NCBI RefSeq assembly: GCF_902806685.2
Contig: NC_048539.1
Location: 13,032,501-13,096,500, forward strand
Length of the DNA: 64,000 nt
Origin: Maniola hyperantus
Lineage: Eukaryota > Arthropoda > Insecta > Lepidoptera > Nymphalidae
Direction: 5' to 3'
The position numbers and the translations under genes were made by a program. The notes beneath the pieces are model-generated. The model was not told the origin of the DNA and did not search any database. It was given only the letters and a program-made list of their open reading frames with translations. Numbering within the stretch: the stretch's first letter is position 1; each line of letters opens with the position of its first letter. Shown here piece by piece: positions 30,780-43,246 of this stretch.

Positions 30780-31304
30780 GTTTACTGTATAGTTAGTTAG
30801 TTACAGAATCTTAGGTACCTAGGTAATTAATAATTTATACTTATGCCTTGTTCTAATTTGAATTTTTGTAAAACCGAAAATCGAATATTATAATAGACCA
30901 TCTTGTGAGTAAAGATTTGGGAATAATTTACTTAAGAATCGTAGGAGATTAGCATTATGTCTAACGAAACTAACTAACTTAGAACTTCTTGCGTAGGAGT
31001 TAGTATTGCAGTAAACAGTAATTATCTGCACTATTTTCGTTTTACATTGCTCCCTGATTCCCACGCACTACAACTAATTGGCGGTGTAGTATTATTCATG
31101 TAGGCGGCTTTTACAAGGATTTTAATGAACAGATATTATGCTTTTCATGCTAGAAATTGTAATAATACGGGAATATATTTTCTCAAATAAAAATCTTTAA
31201 TAATCTAGTGCCACCATCTCAATTTTTCACAACAAAGAAAAATAACAAAAAACTTAGACCGACCAAACGAATTTTTCAATATTCGGGTACTATTTTCATC
31301 ATCA
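30780..31304. other. Non-coding stretch
   Basis: AT-rich with nothing recognised. Confidence 0.4.
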
Positions 31305-31440
31305 TCAACCGATAGACGTCCACTGCTCGACATAGCTCTCTTGTAGGGACTTCCACACGCCACGGTCTTGCGCCGCCTGCATCCAGCGGCTCCTTGCGAC
31401 TCGTCTGAAGCCGTCCGTCCACCTAGTGGGGGTCTTCTAA
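31305..31440 (-). repeat. Non-LTR retrotransposon 3' coding tail
   Basis: On the minus strand it encodes the ending RRLHPAAQDRGVWKSLQE-like region then a TSIG-type C-terminus followed by GATGATGA, as in lepidopteran endonuclease/reverse-transcriptase elements. Frame damage is present and only the last ~40 codons remain. Confidence 0.6.
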
Positions 31441-32510
31441 CGCTGCAAATATTCGGGTTCTATGGCGTCTTTAAAAATAAAAAATAAATCATTATACGTA
31501 CCTACATACAGAATGACAGCTGCGAGCTGCAGATGTCTGAATATACTCTACATATATACAAAAACAGTTGCTTTGCTTTTCTTTAATATACATGCAGTAA
31601 GATGTATGCAGTAAAGATGTACCTATCAAAGACTCAAATAGGATTTTGGCCTTACAATATGTCAAAAACCTTCCCATAAGTTCCCACAATAACTTTTATT
31701 ATAATCTTGAACAAAAATAGCGTTTCATAGCAAGCATTCATTTAAAATTCGATAAAAGATGATAGAAATAGATCGTCGTTTTAAAAGCAATCACGTTGGT
31801 CATTGGTGGGTCTGTCCTAGTTCCATATTAATATGTCTCCGAACCGAGTGTAATATTCATGAACATAAACATGTCACGCCAGAAGCTATCGGTCCACAGT
31901 CCACAGGCAGAAGCTATCGGTTGACACCATTGACATAGAATAACTTGATTGGAATATATTGCGATGTGTACCGAAAACTAAATCTACCCTTTACTACACT
32001 ATCATGCGATATGCTATCGAAAAAATATCGATGGTATTGACAGTATCGTCACAAATTTTATGATATCTACAAAAAATGTATTTAGGTGGGTAGTCATGAA
32101 AACTCGGTTAGTTCTAAAAAATAGGAGGATCTTAATTTGGCGCTTTATATCTATGTATTTTTATTTTACTTTACCGTTTTACATTCATTTAGTCTATCAG
32201 CATTATTCAGCGTGCTCTTTAATAAACATTTTACCAACTTTCTTCGCAGGTTTAACGCTTGAAGCCTGTGAAGAAAGTTGGCGAAATGGCAGGCGGGTGT
32301 TTAATTATCTAGCCAAAAATAAACAAGAGTTAACGCCGAATAAACAATAAGTAATTAAGGACAGGCTTTTGTTTCTTAGTGGCTTGTTTCTCTAATCAAG
32401 AGATAAGACAAACGATTAATTAAGTAAGATCAGAGATTGAAGTCGTGAGATTTTACAGATTATGCTTAAAGATTTAAACTAGGGTTTAATTGTCAGTTAA
32501 GAACAACAAC
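31441..32510. other. Non-coding stretch
   Basis: No gene recognised. The 96-codon frame at 32060-32350 is AT-rich, lacks regulatory or splice support and resembles no family I know. AGAAGCTATCGG is duplicated near 31880 and 31910. Confidence 0.4.
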
Positions 32511-32514
32511 AACG

Positions 32515-32640
32515 GAAGGCCAAGTGCGGATTGGTAGACTTCACAAACCTTTGAGATCATTATAGAAACTCTCAGTTATGCAAATTTTCCCATGACATTT
32601 TTCTTCATTTTAAAGCAAGTCATATTTAATTAGCATTATT
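32515..32640 (-). repeat. SINE-2 internal fragment
   Basis: GGCCAAGTGCGGATTGGTAG, ACTTCACAAACCTTTGAG and CCATGACATTTTTCTTCA blocks match the middle of SINE-2 in minus orientation. The tRNA-like head is absent. Confidence 0.65.
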
Positions 32641-33264
32641 TGAGAATCACTCCTGTAAATTATTTCCGGTTTTGGTGTTTCATTTGGTTTTTACTTTCTA
32701 TTGAGGATAAGTACTAATTTATTTACCTTCTTTACAGTGTTTTAATCAAAAATGTTGGTTCTTCTCCATATTCAGCTTTAACATTTTGTCAAGACATTTC
32801 GCATCAAAATAATTCCTAATCCAAACCGTCTCAAGTAGGAAAGCCCGGTAATGCAGTCGGATCAAATCTTGCGTGCGCTTTGTACGGTTGAGTTGAGTAG
32901 TAACCTGAGACTTTCACGTGAACACTAATGCGGAAAATACCGTGTAATAGCACGGGTTATACTGAATAAACGTATGTAGGTATACGAGTAGTTAGTAAGC
33001 TTGACGGTCTGGCGACGCTTTTCAGTCACAAGTAGGGTTTCTATGTGTATGTGTGAGTAGGTATACAAAACTGAAACGTTTTTCTGAGTGCTCTACAATT
33101 TTTTACGGCTGATAGAAAAAGAAGAAAAAAACTAAAATATTACTTAACATAATATTATAACAGAAGGCGGTGGAAACAGATAATCCATTCGAGGAAAGTT
33201 TGCCAGGACCACGATCTTCAGCAATGAAAGAACGACTAGAGAGAGAGAATATTATAATAGAGTA

Positions 33265-33524
33265 TTTTACGCCCACGGCTGGACATAGGTCTCTTATACG
33301 GACTTCCACACCGCAGTCTTGCGCTACCTGTATCTGTGCTATCGGCTCCTTGCGATTCATTTGAGTCACATCACACATGTCTACCGAGTAGGGGGTCTGC
33401 CAAAGCTGCACTTTCCAGTGTATGGTTACCATTCCAGCATCAGAGAATCTCCGTGTCGTGTGGAAGTCCCTATATGAGATCTATGTTCAACAGTGGATGT
33501 CTATCACATGTTAATGATGATGAT
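33265..33524. repeat. Head-to-head pair of retrotransposon 3' tails
   Basis: A minus-strand reverse-transcriptase tail (33265-33402) is followed by a plus-strand one (33450-33524, ending GTCTATCACATGTTAATGAT). Both encode remnants of the QQWTSIG-type C-terminus. Frames overlapping here are relics and not genes. Confidence 0.55.
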
Positions 33525-34090
33525 ATTTGGTGGTTTTAACAACTCCCTGTTATGTCTAATCGACATCTTTCTTGTATTTATAACGTACCTGTTCCAATCA
33601 TTTTTATAAAATTTCCTTACTAAATTAGTGTAGAAGTTTCTATTGAAGCAACATTTACAATGGATGCAGGTGTTTTGAAATTCAAAGAGCATTTCAAAGG
33701 CCAAACAAAGCTACTGCTGACTAAATTGTCGTATTCATTTACCCATTCGTCTATTATTCCTGCAGAATATCCGCATCGAATTGAAAAGCCGTGCGTGAAC
33801 AGGGGAGACCGAGAGGCGGTGAAGAATTTGTTCAGTGTTTAAACGATTTAAAATATCATCCATGGAAAACGGTTTTTTATGAATAAAGTACTTCTAGGGC
33901 CTACTAAAGCCCGTTCGTTACAACTCGCACACACTAGATAATATTAAAGTCTAAATAAGTGGTGGTAGCTCTAAAGGTCAAGACTTTGGCATCTTGTCCG
34001 ACGGAGCTTTGATGTTCAATCCCAGACACGCACCTCTAACTTTTCGAAGCTATGCGTGTTTTAAAAACTAGGTATATCATTAATCATTTT
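33525..34090. other. Non-coding stretch
   Basis: No gene supported. A 60-codon frame at 33660-33842 is intact but lacks splice, promoter or family support. Confidence 0.4.
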
Positions 34091-34094
34091 CAGC

Positions 34095-34230
34095 AGATTT
34101 GTAGAGCGTTGTCTCTGTCATTGAGATCGACAAAACGTCATATCGGTATGAGTGACAGAGACAACGCTCTACAAAGCCAAAATGTCATTCTAAAGGCCGA
34201 AGTACATTACTTTTTGCTATGTACTGTACT
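34095..34230. mobile_element. MITE G, partial copy
   Basis: Shares GTTGTCTCTGTCATTGAGA, CGACAAAACGTCATATCGGT, GAGTGACAGAGACAACGCTC and AAATGTCATTCTAAAGGC with the copy at 26864-27007. The outer ends are worn. Confidence 0.75.
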
Positions 34231-34285
34231 GAGTGTAGGTACTTAGGTTTCCTCGCGATATTTTCGTTCACAATTAAAAAAAACC

Positions 34286-34730
34286 GGCCAAGTGCGAGTC
34301 AGGCTCGCGCAATGAGGGTTCCGTACTGCAGTCTTATTTTTATCATCGACATTTGCATTATAATTCAAAAACTATGATGCATAAAAATAAATAAAAATTT
34401 GTTTTAAAATACACAGGTGAAGCCCTTTCACACGATACCTCACTTGATATAGTTATCTTACTTTGATAATTGAAAATACTAATTATTAGTTTATGACCAC
34501 AATTTAAATTTTTTTGTGTGATCTAACCCTAAATTCACGGTTTCAGATTTTTCCCCAAATGCCAGCTATAGAATAGAATAGAATAGAATGTTTTTTTATT
34601 CATGTAAACTTTTTAAAAGTGCTTATGAATAGTCAGGTATATAATAAGTAATATAAGATCTACCTACCTGCCAAATTTCATGATTCTAGATCAACGGGAA
34701 GTATCCTGTAGGTTTCTTGACAGACAGACG

Positions 34731-34771
<41 letters not shown>

Positions 34772-34836
34772 GCGGACAACAAAGTGATCCTGATGATAAA
34801 GGGTTTCGTTTTTCCTTTTGAGGTACGGAATCCTAA
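34286..34836 (+). repeat. Family B repeat, full length, with CR1-tail insertion
   Basis: From CCGGCCAAGTGCGAGTCAGG to TTGAGGTACGGAATCCTAAA. The region 34566-34640 (GAATAGAATAGAATAG then TTTTTTTATTCATG) is a minus-strand LINE tail absent from the copies at 42596-43006 and 62470-62885. An expanded GACA tract lies at about 34718-34772. Confidence 0.75.
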
Positions 34837-35307
34837 AAGTGATATTTAATAGCTTAAAACGCACATACTACACCAACAAGTTAAAGGTACCTATGTGAAA
34901 TCTACACTGCTAAAAACGTTAAAGAACAAACGGTTCATTAGCTCTCAGACTAATGCGTCATTTCATATAAAATGTACAGTGATGGCGTAGTTTTGCATCG
35001 CTTTGGAGGCTTTGCCGCGGGATAAATGGAAATTTTCGAGAGCCAGCTGTTTTGCTAGCCTAAAAGCGAGCAGACGCGAGTAATCCTAAATGTGGTTAGT
35101 ACGGAGAGGTGGAGAATCTAATACCTTTAGTTACCTACTTTTCTTGAAAACTAGTACATTTGACATTATACCACACACAGGACACACTTGGTATGGTGGA
35201 TGCAGTTTAATGGCGAGTGGAGGAGACGTGCTCTATGTGACTTCTCCATAGAATTAGTGCAGGTGAATATTATTATGATATACTAGAGGTAATCTCATGA
35301 GCCTCAT

Positions 35308-35477
35308 GAGCCTCAATAGCTCAATCGGTAAAGGAGTGGACTGAAAACCGAAAGGTCGACGGTTCAAACCCCGCCCGTTGCACTATTGTCGTACCTACTC
35401 CTAGCACAAGCCTGACGCTTAGTTGGAGAGGAAAGGGGAATATTAGTCATTTAACATGGCTAATATTCTTTAAAAAA
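35308..35477 (+). mobile_element. SINE-1, plus-strand copy
   Basis: Intact tRNA-Phe-like head (TAGCTCAATCGGTAAAGGAG, anticodon-loop CTGAAAA, GGTTCAAAC B box) and the full body ending GGCTAATATTCTTTAAA. GAGCCTCAT just before it duplicates the start. Confidence 0.8.
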
Positions 35478-35812
35478 ATATATATATCTGTGAACTTACT
35501 TAATAGAGAAAGGAGTCGTACGGGCGGGGGCATCTTCAACCGAAAATCTATGGATATCTATGGAATCCATGGGAATTCAAACTTGAGTAGTTAAGTATTG
35601 TATTTCGAGGGAACACCTTTAGATTTAATCTACGAGTAGGTATATCACAAGATATGGGTTTCTTTTACAAGATTTAGCGCTCCCGTGATTAAGCTCCCGA
35701 AATCGGATTATACCTAAGCTGAGCGTGGTAAAATTTCTAGTCAGGCAAGCTGAGCGGATAGCGAATTACTCTGACCACAGTGAAATTTCCAGTCTGTGAA
35801 AATATAGGAACA

Positions 35813-36036
35813 CTAGATGATGCCCGCGACTTCGTCCGCGTGGATTTAGGTTTTTTAAAATCCCGTGGGATCTCTTTGATTTTCCGAGATAAAAAGTAGC
35901 CTATGTCCTTCCCCGGGATGCCAGCTATCTCTATTCCAAATTTCGACAAAATCGGTTGAACGGATAGGCCGAGAAAAGGCTAGCAGACAGACAGACAGAC
36001 AGACACACTTTCGCATTTATAAAATTATAGTATGGA
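35813..36036 (+). repeat. Family A repeat, best-preserved copy
   Basis: Runs from CTAGATGATGCCCGCGACTT to TATAAAATTATAGTATGGAT and includes the CAGACAGACAGACA tract. Useful as the reference for the family. Confidence 0.85.
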
Positions 36037-36177
36037 TTTTAAGTGGAGAAATTTCACCTAAAATGATGAAAATGATAAGCTGTCCGCTCAAATGTAATAG
36101 TTATCACAATATTTATTAATTCATCTACCTATATAAAACATTTTCCGGAAACTTTTCCCAAAATATCTTTATTTGCA

Positions 36178-37075
36178 AGGTTCCGTACCCGAAGGGTGCC
36201 AACGGGACCCTATTACTAAGACTCCGCTGTCCGTCCGTCCGTCTGACTGTATCTCGTGAACCATAATAGCCAGTGACCTGAAATTTTCACAGAATGTGTA
36301 AAAAATACTGAAAATTTCAAAATTGTAGCCATGAAAATTAAAAATAAATAAAACGATTTTTTGTACGATGGTATTGTCCGATTCCCACTTGTTTTATGTT
36401 CGTCATATGCATATATAATGCAATGTCTAGATTTATTTTTGTTAAAAATTGTTGTATTTTGTGGTTAAAATAATAATTAGAAGACTTGTATAAAATATGT
36501 GTTGTGAGCCAAAATAGACCTCATAACTTTATGTTAGGCACTATTTATACGATCTGCAAACGCCATTTAACCAAAGGGTGGCAAAGCTATTTTATGGCCG
36601 ATGTAAAAGCCTAAAAGCCTAAAAGAAAATTTTGTACTAGAGTTGCAATTTACCACATAGTTTCCAGTAAGGACTAACGAGGTTGGCCATAGTTTCGCGT
36701 TGTTACGAACTAGCTCCGAGTAACGTTCGAATAAACTGTGTTGTTAGTCGACTACGCGAAAAAGCTCTTTGCGAACTATCCAGTACTGCGTTGTTTGAAA
36801 TTTCTTGTACAAATTTCTTACAAAGCTGTATCTATATGAATGCATATTTCACTTAGAGCTAAGTCAAAATTTATCACATTGTTTTCAGTAAGGTCTCCCT
36901 TAGTACACAGTACCTACTTACATTTTTGCGAACTTTGAGGACCTTATACCTACCAACGGGGTCCTGGTTTTTTCATTGTTCCATATCTCCAGAAAAAAAA
37001 GAACTCTTAAAGGATTACTCTTCGTTTTTAAGCTTATTTAATTGTTTCACGACATATTTTAATGTAGATAACGGG
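36178..37075. other. Family B scrap followed by non-coding DNA
   Basis: 36178-36300 matches a Family B relative (AAGGTTCCGTACCCGAAGGG, CCGTCCGTCCGTCTG). The remainder to 37075 holds no recognised gene or repeat. Confidence 0.45.
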
Positions 37076-37078
37076 TAC

Positions 37079-37160
37079 ATATCGGAGGTGCGTGCCGCGG
37101 GATAGAACCCCCGACCTCCCGAGTAGGAGGCGAACGTTTACCAGGCTATCTCGGTTCTCA
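37079..37160 (-). repeat. SINE-2 head fragment
   Basis: CGGAGGTGCGTGCCGCGGGA and ACCCCCGACCTCCCGAGTAG followed by AGGCTATCTC are the complement of the tRNA-like head of SINE-2. Confidence 0.65.
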
Positions 37161-37381
37161 TAGGTGTACATACATGGAGCTATATGAATCAGGTTGGCTT
37201 ATTGGGTCGATTTAATTGTAGATACCAGCAGACGCTGTCAAGATTGGTTAAGTATATTGTTACAACCATTTCACCATACAAGGTTTTGCCCGTAATGACC
37301 GCGCTGGGCAGGCGTGTTGGTCATCGCAGGGCTAGACTGGTCGCACCGGTGTCGCTGCTGCCCAGCACCGGCCTGTAGCAT

Positions 37382-37482
37382 ATTTTATCCAAGTACCAGG
37401 CGGCGCAAGACCGTGGCGTGTGGAAGTCCTTACAAGAGACCTATGTCCAGCAGTGGACGTCTATCGGTTGATGATGATGATC
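37382..37482 (+). repeat. Non-LTR retrotransposon 3' coding tail
   Basis: Plus strand encodes QAAQDRGVWKSLQETY then VQQWTSIG and a stop, followed by ATGATGATGA. This is the characteristic C-terminal end of lepidopteran endonuclease/reverse-transcriptase elements. Only the last ~30 codons survive and they are still in frame. Confidence 0.75.
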
Positions 37483-37984
37483 GTTACAACGGATCTCGAC
37501 CATGCGCCGACCATTACAGTAATTAGTTAATGCTCGCAGTTAAAACCGTCTGTCTGGTAGCAACCCCTACGTTAGCAGCCCCCAATCAGTCGCAGACAGC
37601 GGCTAATCTAATAAGAGGGGGCGCAGAAATTCCTAACTTCATCTAGCCCCGGGAAGCCATTCACACATTCGCTAGAAATCCTATTAAATTGTTAGCTCAA
37701 ATCATTTTATGTATACCTACCTGTCTATAACTTGGTTAACCAGAATTCATGAGGATCAATCACTTAGGCGTTCTTGCGGTTAAGGTGGCCACCTAACTAA
37801 TGCCATGATTTTTCCTTAAAAGATAAACAAATCGCAGAAACCATCTCGGAGAAACGCATACTTAGTACTAAGTAGGTACGTACTTAATTAGTAATAAGTA
37901 TAGGCATTAATGCCTAGCACCAGTTTACAGGTACAGAAGGCTTGCACCGCCTTTATACTTAAAAATCAGCCCTTATACTATATA

Positions 37985-38330
37985 CATCATCATCATGACC
38001 AACCCGTCGTCGACTCACTACAGAGCACGGGTCTCCCCTCAGAGTGAGAAGGGTTTTGGCCATAGTCTACCACGCTGGCCAAGTGCGGATTGGCAGACTT
38101 CACACAGCTTTAAGAACATTATAGAGAACTATGTATGCAAGTCTCCTCAAGATGTTTTCCTTCACCGTTAAAGAAAGTGCTATTTGATAAATTAAAACGC
38201 ACATAACTCCGAAAAGTTAGAGGTGCGTGCCTGGGATCGAACCCCCGACCTCCCATTGGGACGGACGTCCTAACCGCTAGTACGTAGTACTATTATAATC
38301 TGTGCCGCTAGGCTATCATCGCTTATACTA
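37985..38330 (-). mobile_element. SINE-2, minus-strand copy, nearly complete
   Basis: From CATCATCATGACCAACCC (tail) to GGCTATCATCG (head). Contains GATCGAACCCCCGACCTCCC, the complement of the B-box region, and TTTTCCTTCACCGTTAAAG. The acceptor-like part is split by a short GTACGTAGTAC insertion. Confidence 0.75.
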
Positions 38331-38639
38331 CGAGTATCTACATAAGTGGCGTTCAAATGTTTATAAGTGTATTCTAGGACATGGCATAGTAATCTCATTA
38401 GGAAGGAAATCGCAATTCTTGGCTTCACTTTAGTGTTTTGAAGTCTTACGGCTCATTAAAGATTTTCGTCAGCTTATCGGATTTGAAGACACCCACATTC
38501 TACGATGCCAGGCGGACGGATAAATACCTACTCACGGTCATTTTCTATTAGATTTCTTTTCTTAACTCTAGTTGGTAATATCTTTGTATTTAATCAGCAT
38601 CTGCTTATTTCTCACCGCTTTTCAGTTCACATATTATAA

Positions 38640-40420
38640 GTTTTTATACGCTGGTAACCCTTCTCACTCTGAGAGGAGACCTGTGCTCTGTAGTGAGCCA
38701 GTGATGGGTTGATCATGATGATGATGATGATACGCTGGTAAATATAGGTAATAAAATGGTTTTGTAGTAGAACAGTGACCAACTACGGTTAAAACCAAGC
38801 TGTTTGCCTAGATACCTCTTTAGGGCAACTGAATGACTAGACTGCATCATCAGTCTATACTATTATCTATACCTATTTTATTACCCCAAGGGTGCAGAAC
38901 CCTATAAGTAACTTTTTATTTACCTTTTTAATAAATAATTAATTTCTTTTTTTTCTCTTTTATTTACTGAAAATATTACAATAAATCTTAAAGCTAGCCC
39001 TATCTAATTACTATACAAATCATGCCGGCGTGGAATGGTGCCAAGAATACTGTAGGCATTTCCGCGTAGGACAGCCAGGCTGATCCGTTGCGCAAAAAAT
39101 GAGCCAGCTCTTCTGTCACCAGATGAAGCTATTAATCGCGGTAAAATTTTTTTAGCACTAAGACTCCATGGGTTTTGGTTAATTTGAGGTAGTTAGAGAG
39201 ATATTTCATAAAATTAACTTTTATTGTTCAACATTAAACTGTCTCGAGCGTAATAAGCTGACAAAGCATTTAGTAGCGAATCCCTTGTTTCTTTCTTACA
39301 TTATACGATGCTTTCTTTCTTCTGTTCGTGGTTAGCTCGGCGTCCATTGTTGTTCAGACACAGGCCTTGCTTGTTTTATATTTTTTGTAATGAACAGGCG
39401 GACTTAGTAAATAGGGCAAGAGTTTATTTTCTAAAAATAGGTATAGCGGGAAATTCTTTAGATTTTGATATTTTTTTCAATGGTAACTTAGCCTTTGGAC
39501 TGCATTTTACCTGGTGGTGATTGCTAAGTTTCTTACCTGCTCTTTCACTAGAATCTGCCTTCCGAACTGGTGGTAAAGTCCTAAAATATGGTGGTGGTAT
39601 ATAAGTCACATAAGCTGTCCTACTTACATGAGATAATATGCATTTCATTTCATCTTAGACTGCATCGTCTCTCACTATCAGGTAAGATCACATTCAAGCC
39701 TTATTGCTGACTTCATCCGCGACTTCGTACGCGTGGATATAGATTTGTAAAACCCCAAGGGGCCAAGGGGGAACTCATTGACTTTTCAGAATAAAAAGTA
39801 GCCTATGTTACTATGGTACTATGTTACTTCAGGGAATCTCCTTTTTATATTTTAGTTCAGTCATTGTTGCATGAAGGAGTAACAATCAACCAAACTTTTG
39901 CATTTATTAAATTAGGTCTACATGATGCCTGCGACTTCGTGTCCGCCATGGATTTAGATTTTTAAAAGTCCCAAGTATATTATACAGGTTGCAAGCCGTC
40001 AAAACGTCAAAAAGGGTTAAATGCCTGGGCCGCGAAAAGTCAGCAGACAGACTAGGTACCTAAATCAAAATGAAAAAGAATGTTTATCTATTGAGTAATA
40101 AGCAATTTTCAATAAATGCAGTTACCGGTAAAAAGCATGTTGTCAACAGATTAAAGCCTCCATTCGTACGTTGATATCAATCTGGCATTGTTCCAGATTC
40201 ATCTCCGGGTCTCATCTATTTGCTGGTCGGATTATATTTTCAACGCGGCTGGAAATGATGACAATACTTATTATATTCTATCTTTTTAATTCATAAAAAG
40301 TAATAATTGATAATCAAAAAGCTGTAGTACTTAAATGACTTCAAGTGACTTTACATTATTTAACGCAGTCTACTAAATCTATTAAAAATATGTATCTTGA
40401 ATCAAATTAATATATTTCCA
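38640..40420. other. Repeat scraps and non-coding DNA
   Basis: SINE-2 3' end (plus, about 38640-38732, ending ATGATGATGATGAT) and two poor Family A pieces (about 39715-39800 and 39915-40050). No gene recognised. The minus-strand 74-codon frame at 39424-39648 lacks support. Confidence 0.4.
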
Positions 40421-40421
40421 G

Positions 40422-40479
40422 TTAAGACATTACAATATGGCGGATAGTCATTCCTATTCTGAGTTTGGACGCATTACTC
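40422..40479 (+). CDS. Candidate internal or start exon, 58 nt, of an unidentified gene
   Basis: Bounded by an acceptor (TATATTTCCAG|) and a strong donor (ACTC|GTAAGTATA). It reads LRHYNMADSHSYSEFGRIT, leaving phase 1. If the 60-nt exon at 28317-28376 is spliced to it, the frame stays open through both. It also holds its own start, MADSHSYSEFG, in good context (CAATATGG), so it could be the first coding exon after a non-coding one. It lies outside the repeats I recognise. No family identified and no following exon found. Confidence 0.33.
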
Positions 40480-41020
40480 GTAAGTATAATCAGTTGATTA
40501 TTCGAAATATTGTCAACAACATTTTGTCCGTGTGTGGTTTCAGCGTGGCTTAGGTTGTCTTTTTCTTCACATTTATTTTTGTATTGTTTTTTTTCTTCGA
40601 ATAATGGAAAAACATTGCCTTCCTTGTTAGAGGGAAAAATCCTTCCTTAAAAAAGCGTTACTGGCACCATTATTCTAAGTAAGTTAAAAAGACAAAATAT
40701 AATCTAACTTTTTTGTACTTAAACTTCTGTAGGCGCAACTTGAGAGTAGCTCAGAGGTTTTTATGACACGCAAACGTTACTTCCGTCCTTATTTAAAACG
40801 GCTGCCAGATAAAACAACTGTTTTGAGGCTACCATGTTTTATTGAGGTGTTCTAAAGCAACAAGTATTGACGTAGTTAATGCCATAGATTAAGAACTCTA
40901 TTTTTTATTTACAAAACAACTAAGTACCTATATTTTAAATGATGTCGAAAAAACCTGAAGCCATGCGATGAAGTCGCGAGCTTTATTTAGTAGGTAACAA
41001 AATGATATACCTACCTTATC
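40480..41020. other. Non-coding stretch
   Basis: No gene or repeat recognised. Confidence 0.4.
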
Positions 41021-41232
41021 CATACGAAAATAATCAATACGAAAGTACGTCTGTCTCTGTCTATCTGCTAGTTTTTCACGGCCCAACAGTTAAACCGATT
41101 TTGATGAAATTTAGTACACAGTTAGCTTACATCCCGGGGAAAGACATTTTTTTATTCTGAAAAATTACAGTGTTCTTCTCACGGGATTTTTAAAAAACCT
41201 AAATCCGAAGACGTCGCAAGCATCATCTACTC
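41020..41232 (-). repeat. Family A repeat
   Basis: Minus-strand copy with CGGCCCAACAGTTAAACCGA, GCTTACATCCCGGGGAAAGA and CGTCGCAAGCATCATC. A second short copy is at about 41620-41778, ending GGACGAAGTCGCGGGCGTC. Confidence 0.75.
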
Positions 41233-41779
41233 GATATGTAATATCGTAGGCGCGGTAAGCAATCTATTGTGACATGAACCTGTAGGTATTTTTTACCTTA
41301 CTGGGAAGTCTGGCATTCTTCCAAATTCCAAATAAATACATCCCGCTGGTGCTATTTGTTATTTGGATTATCTGGTTAATCTAGATGATGTTATTTAAAA
41401 TATTTTGTATTCTGAAAATTGGCTGTATTGGTTTGTCGAATTTCCGGTGTTGGGAATCATATTCTTATGCATAAAAATTGTTTCGTTCTTGACGTAAAAA
41501 TGTTTTTTAAGTATTTGGAAAATACATTTTTACGTCACAGTTTTGTTTTATTTGAGCATACCTTTGTTGGTTGAGGAATAATGAATTAAATAGCTAGATA
41601 TTATAAATTCCCATATTATAAATGCCTGTTGGTTAGTCCCTTAATTACGCCGAAGGAAGCAACGAATTGACGAGTTTTTTTTTTGCTTAAAGTTACAATG
41701 GCTACTATTTATTTTGATAAATCAATGGGTTTCAAAAATCCTAATTCACGTGGACGAAGTCGCGGGCGTCAGCTAGTTA

Positions 41780-42595
41780 ATTATATTTTAAAACTAGCAG
41801 TAATCGGGTGTAATGCCCCTAGTCTCTAGTAGATAAATTGATAAATTGCAGTCCTAATAGATTGTTGGCCTAGCCTTATCTAAATAGTTGAATTTATTTT
41901 TATTTTCGGAGGTTTTTCTATTATTTCATATATTTTATTACAGAATACGTGCTTGTTTTTCCGAGATTCTAACCAATATCGTTCAAATAAGTAGTTTTAT
42001 AAATAGAACCATTAAAAAGAACATTTTCTTTATCTTGTATCCCGTGAAACGTTTTCTAGGGTCTATTAGACACGAGGCTCCATTTGTGATAGTTCTGGAA
42101 AGCTGGCTTTGTTCCAAATACATTATGCTCAACGAGGGTGCTAGGTATCCGTTTTTCTCCATTCGTCATTCGAAAAATTATGAGCGTAAACTCAACATCG
42201 TTAGCATAGTATTATGTTCTTCGGTGTTTAAAATTTAACATACACTTGTAAAGGTCGAAGCATACAGACAGAGTGGAATGAAGTCGTCTTTTTAATACCT
42301 TACTAACCTAATTCAGTTTTAGGCTTCGATTAAGGAAGTTTCATGATATTTTGAAATACGGTTGAAAATGGTATAGTGAAAACAAAACACAGTGGATGTG
42401 ATGATAATGGTTATCTATTACCATCAGCTGATATGCACGTGATATAAGTACTTAATAATAGCTTAAAATGCTCAAAATCACTTACTCGTAGTTGCTAAGA
42501 AAACCGGCCAAGTGGAAGAAGTAACACGGGACGCATAATTTTCGTTATAGAACCGCAAAACTAACTTTGTTTGTAGAGGTTTACTGTTAATATCA
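41780..42595. other. Non-coding stretch
   Basis: The 116-codon frame at 41888-42238 is hydrophobic and AT-driven, with no start context, splice sites or family resemblance that would support a gene. Nothing else seen. Confidence 0.4.
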
Positions 42596-43006
42596 AAAAA
42601 CCGGCCAAGTGCGAGTTAGGCTCGCGCAATGAGGGTTCCGTACTACAGTCGTATTTTTTCGACATTTTGCACGATAATTCAAAATATATGATGCATAAAA
42701 ATAAATAAAAATCTGTTTTAGAATGTACAGGTGAAGACCTTTCATATGATACCCCACTTGATATAGTCACTCACTTCAAAAGTTGAAAATACTAATTATT
42801 AGTTCATGACCACAATTTAATTTTTTTTGTGTGATCTAACCCTAAATTCACGGTTTTCAGTTTTCCCCAAATGTCAGCTATAAGTTCTACCTACCTGCCA
42901 AATTTCATGATTCTAGGTCAACGGAAAGTACCCTGTAGGTTTCTTGACAGACAACAAAGTGATCCTATAAGGGTTCCGTTTTTCCTTTTGAGGTACGGAA
43001 CCCTAA
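42596..43006 (+). repeat. Family B repeat, full length
   Basis: From AACCGGCCAAGTGCGAGTTA to GAGGTACGGAACCCTAAAA. It lacks the LINE-tail insertion seen in the 34.3 kb copy and has lost most of the GACA tract. Confidence 0.8.
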
Positions 43007-43246
43007 AAACTATGATAGTTAAAGCGTTGGTTTTATTTTCTTTGTAAAATATACATAAACTAAAAATAGGCTGTCACAGCTTGTTTTTAAGTACCTTAAA
43101 ACAACTTTGAAACGTCAAACTGGTGTCCTTGTCTTTATGAACTGTTCAGAATGATGGATCCATTATGTGGTTTGGTGAAAATAAGGCTCCAGCCTGAATT
43201 CCTATATTTCCTGTCTGTGTTTACAGACTTGTCACAAATTAGTACC

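Noticed and set aside
33660..33842. 60-codon frame MDAGVLKFKEHFK...
   Set aside because: Intact but short, with no splice, promoter or homology support, between retrotransposon fragments.
34718..34772. CRISPR-like or other regular array
   Set aside because: It is a simple GACA microsatellite inside a Family B repeat.
41888..42238. 116-codon plus-strand open frame
   Set aside because: AT-driven hydrophobic composition, no splice sites, promoter or family resemblance.
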